Part shown: positions 9,771-17,079 of the stretch, piece after piece | Layout of the letters: every line of letters starts with the position of its first letter | How positions within the stretch are numbered: the stretch's first letter is position 1 | Assembly (NCBI GenBank): GCA_016125155.1 | Contig: WGMI01000024.1 | Span: forward strand, 1-64,000 | Origin: a bacterium | GTDB taxonomy: Bacteria; Bacteroidota; Bacteroidia; Flavobacteriales; Schleiferiaceae | Length of the DNA: 64,000 bases | Reading direction: 5' to 3' | The notes under the pieces: generated by a model | The model's database searches: none | The model's input: the letters and a program-made list of their open reading frames with translations, nothing else | What the model was told of the DNA's origin: nothing | Position numbers and translations under genes: made by a program

Positions 9771-10727
9771 ATGAACCCTCGTTGCGTAGCCGTTTTTGAC
9801 CCCATCGATGGAATCTTGCGGCAGGGTTTGGTCGATTTGGGGTGGGATGTGGTGGACGCCCTCGATCAAACCCCTCAGACCTTGTCGCAGCCCGAGCGCT
9901 TTGTGGGCTGGGTGCTCAGGTCGCGGCTGCGGTTGGGTGCGGCCGATTTTGACTATGGTCCGGGCTTGCGTTTTGTGGCCCGGCTGGGGGCGGGAATGGA
10001 GAACATTGACGTGAACGCCGCCGCGGCCCGGGGCATTGCGTGTCTGCGCTCTCCCGAAGGGAATCGGGATGCCGTCGCCGAGCATTGCTTGATGGCACTC
10101 TTGATGCTGATGAACCGCATTCGATCGGCCGATGCCCGGCTCCGGGCGGGGTTCTGGGAACGCGAGCCGCATCGAGGGACCGAACTCCGGGGCAAAACCG
10201 TGGGGATTTTGGGGTATGGATTTATGGGTGAGGCGTTTGCGAGCAAACTGTCGGGAATGGATTGCCGGGTATTGGCTTGCGACAAATACCGAAGCGGATT
10301 TGGTGCATCCTTCGTGGAAGAAGTGGGGCTGGAAACCTTGTTCGAACAGACCGATGTGCTCTCGCTTCACCTTCCGCTGACGGACGAAACCCGGCAGTGG
10401 GTTGATGCGGACTTTTTATCGCGTTTTCGCAAGCCGATTTACCTGCTCAACACGGCCCGAGGACCGATCGTAAACCAAAGCGATTTGGTGGCTGCGCTGG
10501 CATCGGGCAAGGTGCTAGGAGCGGGGCTGGATGTGTTTGAAGAGGAAGAATTGGGGTTTGAGGGCATGGACCTCAAAAATCCGACGCCTGCATTGAACGC
10601 CTTGATGGAATCGGACAAAACGGTGTTGAGTCCGCATATTGCGGGCTGGACGGTGGAGAGCAGAACGCGGTTGAGTGCGGTGTTGCTGGAGAAAATTGCG
10701 GGACTGTTTCGATCTGCCGGGCAATAG
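9771..10727 (+). CDS. D-isomer specific 2-hydroxyacid dehydrogenase (phosphoglycerate dehydrogenase-like)
   Basis: GKTVGILGYGFMGEAFA Rossmann motif, LLNTARGPIVNQSDL, and LSPHIAGWT. Confidence 0.88.
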   Translation: MNPRCVAVFDPIDGILRQGLVDLGWDVVDALDQTPQTLSQPERFVGWVLRSRLRLGAADFDYGPGLRFVARLGAGMENIDVNAAAARGIACLRSPEGNRDAVAEHCLMALLMLMNRIRSADARLRAGFWEREPHRGTELRGKTVGILGYGFMGEAFASKLSGMDCRVLACDKYRSGFGASFVEEVGLETLFEQTDVLSLHLPLTDETRQWVDADFLSRFRKPIYLLNTARGPIVNQSDLVAALASGKVLGAGLDVFEEEELGFEGMDLKNPTPALNALMESDKTVLSPHIAGWTVESRTRLSAVLLEKIAGLFRSAGQ

Positions 10728-10728
10728 A

Positions 10729-11721
10729 TTAAGGGTTCAGTGAAATTTCTGCGGGATCTTGAGCAATGTTGAGCACCACATTGCCCACCTTTTGTCCGGT
10801 TTCTACATAGCGATAAGCCTCGACGATTTGATCGAGGGGATAAACGCGGTCGATTAGGGGGGTAAACTCACCTTGTTCGGCCCATTGGGCGATGGCTTTT
10901 ACATCGCCCAGCGATATGAACGGTATCGGGAATTTGACCTTGGGGCCTTTGGTGAACCAGCCCAAAACGGCCAGCCCAATGTTCTCGGCGTTCTGGCCGA
11001 GCTCGGTGGAGATGTATACCCCGTTGGGGGTGAGCAGGGGCTTGAGTTCGCTGAACGAGCGTTTGCCCACGGCGTCGAGGATCAAAGAAAAGCGCTGTGG
11101 GGTGGCGAGAAAGTCTTCGGTCTGATAATCGTACACGCGCTCGAATCCCATGGCCCTAAAGCGCTCGGCCTGGGCGGTGTTGACTACGGCGGTTACTTTG
11201 ACGCCCAGGGGGTTGAGCAATTGCACGGCAGCGGATCCGATGGCTCCGGTGGCTCCGTACACCAGGGCGTGCTGGTGGTTGTCAATGCCCGACGACCGAA
11301 TGGCGCTGAGGGCATAGTGGGCGCCTTCGCACAGGGGGGCAGCCTGTTGGAAGCTCCATCCGTGGGGTATGCGTGTCATGGCCGCTTTTTGGGGCAAGAC
11401 CATGTATTCGGCGTGGGCGCCAAAGCGGGTGTCGTTGAAGCCAAAGACCCGGTCTCCAACCTTGTGAAGGGTTACGCCGGGGCCTACGGCTTCTATGATT
11501 CCGGCAAATTCGCAACCGAGGGTAGTTTGTCGGGGGCGGAACAGTCCGCTAAAGAGGCGGGAGATGGCGTATTCGGCGGTGCGAAACCCACTGTCGGTGC
11601 GGTTTACGGTGGAGGCCATGACCCGAATCAGGACTTCGCCTTTGCGTGGAAAGGGGATCGGGATGTCCTGGATCTCGACGACTTCGGGTGCTCCATAGCG
11701 GGTGTGGACGGCGGCTTTCAT
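10729..11721 (-). CDS. NAD(P)-dependent alcohol dehydrogenase / quinone oxidoreductase family (MDR)
   Basis: MKAAVHTRYGAPEVVEIQDIPIPFPRKGEVLIRV, LGCEFAGIIEAVG, VYGATGAIGSAAVQL. Confidence 0.88.
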   Translation of the reverse strand: MKAAVHTRYGAPEVVEIQDIPIPFPRKGEVLIRVMASTVNRTDSGFRTAEYAISRLFSGLFRPRQTTLGCEFAGIIEAVGPGVTLHKVGDRVFGFNDTRFGAHAEYMVLPQKAAMTRIPHGWSFQQAAPLCEGAHYALSAIRSSGIDNHQHALVYGATGAIGSAAVQLLNPLGVKVTAVVNTAQAERFRAMGFERVYDYQTEDFLATPQRFSLILDAVGKRSFSELKPLLTPNGVYISTELGQNAENIGLAVLGWFTKGPKVKFPIPFISLGDVKAIAQWAEQGEFTPLIDRVYPLDQIVEAYRYVETGQKVGNVVLNIAQDPAEISLNP

Positions 11722-11792
11722 GGGGGGAAATTAGGGGTTCTCGGTGGGTGCAGAAGTGCCGTGATCCGTTGCGCGCATTGTACCTTTGCGGT

Positions 11793-11987
11793 ATGAGTGT
11801 ATTTCTCTTTACGCTGGCCTTGCTCGGATTGGGCTTTGCGGGCATTGCGATCAAAATCTGGGGCAAAAAAGACGGTCAATTTGCGGGCACTTGTGCCAGC
11901 CAAAGCCCGTTCTTGAACAAAGAGGGCGAGGCCTGCAGCTTCTGCGGGGCCCAGCCGGCGGAGCAGTGTAAGAAGGAGGGGGAGTAG
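11793..11987 (+). CDS. Small membrane-anchored Cys-rich protein
   Basis: 64 aa: one TM helix then CASQSPFLNKEGEACSFCGAQPAEQCKKEGE; 3' part is duplicated at 13239-13326. Confidence 0.65.
   Translation: MSVFLFTLALLGLGFAGIAIKIWGKKDGQFAGTCASQSPFLNKEGEACSFCGAQPAEQCKKEGE
11892..11979 (+). repeat. 88-bp direct repeat, copy A (3' half of the small Cys-rich gene)
   Basis: Matches 13239-13326 with 4 mismatches in 88 bp (manual alignment). Confidence 0.95.
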
Positions 11988-12429
11988 AAAAGACTTGGTT
12001 GGGTGAATATAGTGAGGGGGAGATTTTGGTGCGCTTCACGGCCGCTTCCCTGACCCAATCAGGGTGTTTTTGGAATACGAGCATCCCAACATAACTGACT
12101 TACAGCCCCGTATAGAAAGTTGAGAATAACGTATGGCTCACCCTGTATCGAAGGGTGATTCTTTGGAGCGTGGGTATGGGAATTGTCTATACAGCACGGC
12201 CTATGAGATTCGTTCATAGCGTATTCAACGCATAGGATGCGTTACAGAAAGGGGATTAATTCCCTATGTAATGACTTGATCTTGAAGGAATCCAGAAGGA
12301 CAGAGTGGGATTATAGGTATTGGCATATAAAACCTTCGTTATACATCTGTTGGGCTTCGGATCCAAAGCTCCGGAAATTTGGATTTGACTATAGTTACAC
12401 GTAGCTTTAATCAACATAATACACGTGCA

Positions 12430-12678
12430 ATGAACACGAAACTCACCTTAACCATTGATGACGCTGTAATTTCAGTGGCAAAGAAGTATGCGAAAAGCAA
12501 GGGCAAAAGTCTTTCAGACCTTGTGGAGAATTACCTTAAGACAATAGCTGCAAATGAAGGTACAGATGAAGCCATTTCCCCGCGGATTTTGAAATTAATG
12601 GGAGTCATTGAGCTGCCCGAAGATTTTGATTACAAAAGTGCGCTAACAGACGGTTTGGCCAAAAAGTACCCGTTGTGA
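12430..12678 (+). CDS. Antitoxin-like protein (DUF6364-like), partner of PIN toxin
   Basis: MNTKLTLTIDDAVISVAKKYAKSKGKSLSDLVENYL ribbon-helix-helix-like N-terminus; overlaps downstream PIN gene by 4 bp. Confidence 0.8.
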   Translation: MNTKLTLTIDDAVISVAKKYAKSKGKSLSDLVENYLKTIAANEGTDEAISPRILKLMGVIELPEDFDYKSALTDGLAKKYPL

Positions 12679-13103
12679 AACACCTTTTCCTGGACACCAA
12701 TGTGCTCTTCGATTTTCTGGCCAATCGAAAACCATTCTCGTTAGAAGCGGCTCAACTTTTCGACTTTTCGTTGAAAAAGAAGGTGACGTTGTATGTTGCC
12801 TCGGTGTCCTACAACAACATTTACTATATTATTAGACAGTCTCTTACCCATGCAGAATCCATCAATATTCTCACTGAACTCGAGGATTGGACGAATACCA
12901 TTGATGTGTCAAAAGAAGTCATCAGAGAAGCATTAAAATCAGAGTTCAAAGACTTTGAAGACGCTATTCAATACCATTGTGCCCAATCCGTCCAAAAAAT
13001 CGACTGCATTGTTACCCGCGACACCCGGGATTTTAAGAGAAGTTTGCTCCCGACACTGACTCCGAAGGAGGCCTTGACGTTGCTCAACAGCACGGACCTC
13101 TAA
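12675..13103 (+). CDS. PIN domain-containing toxin
   Basis: FLDTNVLFDFLANR start, FEDAIQYHCA and IVTRDTRDF acidic motifs of PIN RNases. Confidence 0.88.
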   Translation: MKHLFLDTNVLFDFLANRKPFSLEAAQLFDFSLKKKVTLYVASVSYNNIYYIIRQSLTHAESINILTELEDWTNTIDVSKEVIREALKSEFKDFEDAIQYHCAQSVQKIDCIVTRDTRDFKRSLLPTLTPKEALTLLNSTDL

Positions 13104-13238
13104 ATGGCCAAAATGCGCCCAATAGGGCTTTTCCCGTTGCGGGGTGTAAAGAATGCTTGAGGCAGCGCAACAACCGCGCTAGTATAAACTTCCTTGGGCT
13201 CGAAGCAGAAACAGGACGATTCGTTTCCAGTCCCCCCC

Positions 13239-13334
13239 TGCGCCAGCCAAAGCCCGTTCTTGAACAAAGAGGACGAGGCCTGCAGCTTCTCCGGGGCCCT
13301 GCCGGCGGAGCAGTGTAAGAAGGAGGAATCCTAA
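13239..13334 (+). pseudogene. Truncated duplicate of the 11793-11987 small Cys-rich protein gene (direct repeat copy B)
   Basis: Frame reads CASQSPFLNKEDEACSFSGALPAEQCKKEES* without the N-terminal TM part; 3 of 4 substitutions are nonsynonymous, one removing a Cys. Confidence 0.85.
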
Positions 13335-13699
13335 AAACGGCTTGACTTTGGTGTCGGTATTTCGGGCGGGCTTCTAAGGGCTCGCTCAGTGGTACGGTGT
13401 ACCCTCCTGCCGTTCTCGACTGCGCTTGGTGCGCCAACTTCCTGCTGGACCGCTCCTTGCTGTATCCTGATTTTATGAAACTTGCGTTTCGCTTAGAGTG
13501 GCTTTCGGCCAGAATAATATTCTATGGATTGTCTTTATCTTACCCCTGCTCCTGCAAACCTATACTGTTTCTTGTGGGTGCGGGGATGCTGTAAACGACA
13601 AAGGTTCTTTGATTCGTGTCCTAATGAACGGGGAAGGAAAACTAGACCTATACGACAGCGGGGTGCGTCTAGGGATGAGAAAACTGCGCCTATAAGTAA

Positions 13700-13712
13700 G
13701 TTATAGCCAACC
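13700..13712. repeat. 13-bp inverted repeat, left copy (GTTATAGCCAACC)
   Basis: 12/13 match to reverse complement of 15374-15386 (GGCTGGCTATAAC). Confidence 0.6.
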
Positions 13713-13786
13713 TTAAAATGACACTTGTCACACTTTTTAAGAACTGTAATCTAATGGGTATTACAAACCTTTAAAAAGTAAAAATT

Positions 13787-14050
13787 ATGAGTAAAAAGCT
13801 GTTTCAAAGAAATCTTGGTCGGACTGACAGGATTATTCGTCTGATTATTGGTGTCCTTGCTCTTGGAGCATGGTACTTTGGTGTCGTTGCGGGGACAATT
13901 GCCATAGTAATTGGAGTAGCGGCTATTATGTTAATTGGCACTTCCGCTGCTGCAAGTTGCCCACTAAATTCTGTGGCCAACATCAACACGATGAGCCAGA
14001 AAGAAAGAGAAGAAAACGATGCGAAAGGAATTTCATACCAAAAAAAGTGA
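13787..14050 (+). CDS. DUF2892 (YgaP-like) membrane protein
   Basis: MSKKLFQRNLGRTDRIIRLIIGVLALGAWYFG...ASCPLNSVANIN is the typical DUF2892 pattern. Confidence 0.85.
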   Translation: MSKKLFQRNLGRTDRIIRLIIGVLALGAWYFGVVAGTIAIVIGVAAIMLIGTSAAASCPLNSVANINTMSQKEREENDAKGISYQKK

Positions 14051-14060
14051 TAGTGAAGCT

Positions 14061-14393
14061 ATGGGACAAGAAAAGAAAATTATTCTGGGAAAAATTCTTG
14101 GGGTATTGTCTATTTTATCAGCCATACCCAAAGCCATTGGTTTACAAATGGCGGTAAATAATTTCAATAAGTGGCTCTTGGGTGACGAGTGGCGATATTT
14201 AGTCGCACTCGTAGAAATAGTCGCAGGTTTACTTATGTTTAGCAAATGGGAAAGATATGGCACAATAATCTTGCTTGGAATTACGCCTGCCGCAACATTA
14301 GTACATATACAATTCCAAGAATGGGTAATGCTACCAATGCCGATTATTTTTGGGATTCTACTTCTTTATTATGATAAAAAGATGCGGCCGTGA
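14061..14393 (+). CDS. DoxX-like small integral membrane protein
   Basis: About four hydrophobic segments, LGVLSILSAIPKAIGL and VALVEIVAGLLMF; an alternative start at 14019 would overlap the upstream gene. Confidence 0.6.
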   Translation: MGQEKKIILGKILGVLSILSAIPKAIGLQMAVNNFNKWLLGDEWRYLVALVEIVAGLLMFSKWERYGTIILLGITPAATLVHIQFQEWVMLPMPIIFGILLLYYDKKMRP

Positions 14394-14405
14394 CAAATTC
14401 ATAAA

Positions 14406-14434
14406 AAGTGCCGTTCAAAAATCGAACGGCACTT
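14406..14434. terminator. Perfect 11-bp hairpin, possible terminator
   Basis: AAGTGCCGTTC-aaaaatc-GAACGGCACTT; U-tract (5 T) only on the minus strand. Confidence 0.5.
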
Positions 14435-14447
14435 AATAAATCATGTA

Positions 14448-15161
14448 ATGGAGAATCCGTTTTCCTCAGATTATCGAGATAAATCAGATAACGAGCTTAT
14501 TGACAGTGCGGTAAATGGCTCTAAGGCTGCCTTAGAAGCATTAATCTACAGGCACCAGCATTTTATATATAACATAGCCTTAAAAATGATAGGTAATGTT
14601 CAGGATGCTCAAGATACTACGCAAGAAGTTCTAATCAAAATAATTACCAAGCTATCACAGTTCAAAAACGAGAGCAACTTCAGAACTTGGCTGTATCGGA
14701 TTACTTTTAATCACTTTCTGAAAATGAAAAAGACGTCATCTGAATTGGCGACTGAATCATTTGAAACCGTAGGAAACCAATTAGACATAATTCCCTACCA
14801 AGCTTTGTCTGAATTGGAAGAAGCCGAGATGAGTGCACAAATTGAAGAAACCAAATTAACTTGCATGAGTGGAATGTTGTTGTGTTTAGAAAGGGAACAG
14901 AGACTGATTTTCATACTTGGCGAAGTATTCAATGCCAATCATAGTTTAGGAGCGAGTTTATTGAACATTTCAAAGGACAATTTCAGGCAGAAGTTATCAA
15001 GGGCCAGAAAAGACCTTTACAATTTTATGAATAATAAATGCGGGCTTATAAGAAAGGATAATCCTTGCAGGTGTTCAGGTAAGACAAAGGGATTCATTAA
15101 AGCAGGAAAAGTGAATCCTGAGAATATGCAATTTAAAAGTGACTATCTTAAAACCATATAG
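14448..15161 (+). CDS. RNA polymerase sigma-70 family (ECF-like) factor, likely truncated by an in-frame TAG
   Basis: ALIYRHQHFIYNIALKMIGNVQDAQDTTQEVLIKIITKLSQF...FRTWLYRITFNHFL sigma region 2; C-terminal CGLIRKDNPCRC; frame continues after TAG to TGA at 15354-15356. Confidence 0.85.
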   Translation: MENPFSSDYRDKSDNELIDSAVNGSKAALEALIYRHQHFIYNIALKMIGNVQDAQDTTQEVLIKIITKLSQFKNESNFRTWLYRITFNHFLKMKKTSSELATESFETVGNQLDIIPYQALSELEEAEMSAQIEETKLTCMSGMLLCLEREQRLIFILGEVFNANHSLGASLLNISKDNFRQKLSRARKDLYNFMNNKCGLIRKDNPCRCSGKTKGFIKAGKVNPENMQFKSDYLKTI

Positions 15162-15356
15162 GAAGTCATCGGACAAAAAAAGGATGAATATGATGATTTT
15201 ATGACTGAGAATTATGCCGTCATTTTCGCTAAACATCCTTTTCAAGAAAAAGATCACAAGCAAATCATATTTAACCGATTAATCAATAATGAATCATTGA
15301 GCAATATTTTTGATATTGGAGATAATGATAGCATAAATAATGAGTGCGAACTATGA
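15162..15356 (+). pseudogene. In-frame continuation of the sigma-factor C-terminus after TAG
   Basis: Same frame reads EVIGQKKDEYDDFMTENYAVIFAKHPFQEKDHKQIIFNRLINNESLSNIFDIGDNDSINNECEL* with no further stop until 15354. Confidence 0.6.
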
Positions 15357-15373
15357 CTATTATAAATAAGAAA

Positions 15374-15513
15374 GGCTGGCTATAACAGCAGTTTGGCAAA
15401 AGTGGCGGTTCAGTACTCCGCAGATACATTTGTGGTTCATTAAAGTTTAGTTCTCCGCTTCAACATTTGTGGTGAAAATCGCCACCTTCGCCAAGCTGCC
15501 AACCGTTAACACC
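15374..15513. repeat. Long imperfect palindrome with internal direct repeats (attC-like in general form)
   Basis: Arms CAGTTTGGCAAAAGTGGCGGTT and reverse complement of AATCGCCACCTTCGCCAAGCTG; outer TAAC/GTTA; internal repeats CTCCGC...ACATTTGTGGT at 15416 and 15453. Confidence 0.65.
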
Positions 15514-15594
15514 AAAACTCAGCCAGACGCATTTTCATAAAAGACTCAAAATAAACTACAGAAACACTCAGACGCAAAGACTAGGCCACTTCCA

Positions 15595-15897
15595 ATGGAT
15601 TTTCAGGTTGTTTTATTCATCATTGTAGCCTTATTGTCATGGTTATACCAGCGTTGGGCTTTCGAAGTAAAACGAACAAAAAGGCGGGATTACTACAGAA
15701 ACGTATATCTAAAATCAGACGATTGGCAACGAAAGCGGTATGTTGTGCTTCAGAGAGACCACTGGAAATGTATCTATTGTGGTGCGCGTGCAACACAGGT
15801 TCATCACAAAAGATATGCGAAAAAGAACATTGGAAAAGAACCCATTGATTGGCTCGTTTCCGTTTGCGCTTCGTGCCATGATAAACTACATCAATAA
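15595..15897 (+). CDS. HNH endonuclease domain protein with N-terminal hydrophobic segment
   Basis: VVLQRDHWKCIYCGARATQVHHKRYAKKNIGKEPIDWLVSVCASCHDKLH is a canonical HNH motif. Confidence 0.88.
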   Translation: MDFQVVLFIIVALLSWLYQRWAFEVKRTKRRDYYRNVYLKSDDWQRKRYVVLQRDHWKCIYCGARATQVHHKRYAKKNIGKEPIDWLVSVCASCHDKLHQ

Positions 15898-15973
15898 AGC
15901 CACACGTCCTCCCGCATTTTCAGAAAGAGGAGAAATTCGAAAGGACTCCATCCGAAAAGAGATACATTCCCTC

Positions 15974-17020
15974 CTATTCCTCGAGTTCAAACCCCGGCGT
16001 TTCCCAGGTTTCGAATTCGCCTTTGGGGTTGAGGAAAATCAGGTAGACCTCCAGCCCCGGCTCGGTCAAGGCCAGGCGCTTGGCCTCGTCTAGGCCCGCC
16101 ACCATCAGCGCCGTGGCCCAGGCATCTGCCTTGGTGCAGTTGCCTACCACCACTGAAGCACTGAGCAACACCGTTTCCTTCGGATAGCCGCTTTCCGGAT
16201 CGATGCTGTGCCCGTAGCGCTTGCGTGTAGCCGGATCGTACCGAAAATTCCGGTAGTTGCCCGAGGTCGCCAACGCCCGCCCCGACATCGGGAAAATGCG
16301 CTGCAGCACCCGCTCGGCAGGTTGGTCTGGCCGCCCAGGGTCTGGCTGCACCGGCCGGTCGATCCCAATGCTCCACACCCGACCATCGATCGTCTGCCCC
16401 GACGTACGCAGCTCTCCCCCCACCTCGACAAAGTAGTCGCGGATGCCGCGCCTTTCGAGGAGCGCACAGAGCACATCGACCGTATAGCCTTGGGCAATCC
16501 CGTTGACATCGAGGGAAGAACCCGGCTTCAAGACCCAGTGGCCATCCACTACGCTCAATCGGTTGGGCCCACACAGGGCGCGGACCGAATCGACCGCCGC
16601 AGAATCCGGAAAAGCCCCCGGGTTCTTTTGGTAAAAGCCCCACAAGCGCACCAGCGGCCCCACAGCCAAGTTGAACCGCCCCCCCGTGGGCTTGAAATAA
16701 ACTGCCGCGCTGTCCAACACCGCCTTGAGCAGAGGATGCTCTTCGGGCTTGAGCGATTCGCCCCGATTGAGCCTGCTCAAGGACGAAGTTGGATTCCAAG
16801 CCGAGAGCTCGGCATCGATGGCCAGAAACACACTGTCTACCGAACGCTGAACATCCCGCTGAGGCGGGGCCGTGTAGCGAATCGAATAGGTCGTGCCTTG
16901 GGCGGGCCCTTCGAGTTGGTACTCCAACAGCTTGGGCTCTTCGGGCCCACAGGAAGCCAGAGCCAAACTCAAGACAACTCCCGATGCGATGAGGCCGGAA
17001 ACAACGCCCCGGCGCGGCAT
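15974..17020 (-). CDS. apbE: FAD:protein FMN transferase (ApbE)
   Basis: GTTYSIRY, LSAWNPTSSLSRLNRG, LDVNGIAQGYTVD, VEVGGELRTSG, DAWATALMVAG; lipoprotein-type start MPRRGVVSGLIASGVVLSLALASC. Confidence 0.93.
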   Translation of the reverse strand: MPRRGVVSGLIASGVVLSLALASCGPEEPKLLEYQLEGPAQGTTYSIRYTAPPQRDVQRSVDSVFLAIDAELSAWNPTSSLSRLNRGESLKPEEHPLLKAVLDSAAVYFKPTGGRFNLAVGPLVRLWGFYQKNPGAFPDSAAVDSVRALCGPNRLSVVDGHWVLKPGSSLDVNGIAQGYTVDVLCALLERRGIRDYFVEVGGELRTSGQTIDGRVWSIGIDRPVQPDPGRPDQPAERVLQRIFPMSGRALATSGNYRNFRYDPATRKRYGHSIDPESGYPKETVLLSASVVVGNCTKADAWATALMVAGLDEAKRLALTEPGLEVYLIFLNPKGEFETWETPGFELEE

Positions 17021-17079
17021 AAAAAAACGCCCCGAACCCAAGTTCGAAGCGCTGTGGTTGTAGGAAGGACCGAGCACGA

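Noticed and set aside
13498-13695. 65-aa ORF with hydrophobic N-terminus and CGCGD motif
   Set aside because: Too short and without support; could be a decayed lipoprotein but not reportable as a CDS
15374-15513. CRISPR array
   Set aside because: Only two internal repeat copies of about 20 bp within a palindrome, no spacers of constant length, no cas genes
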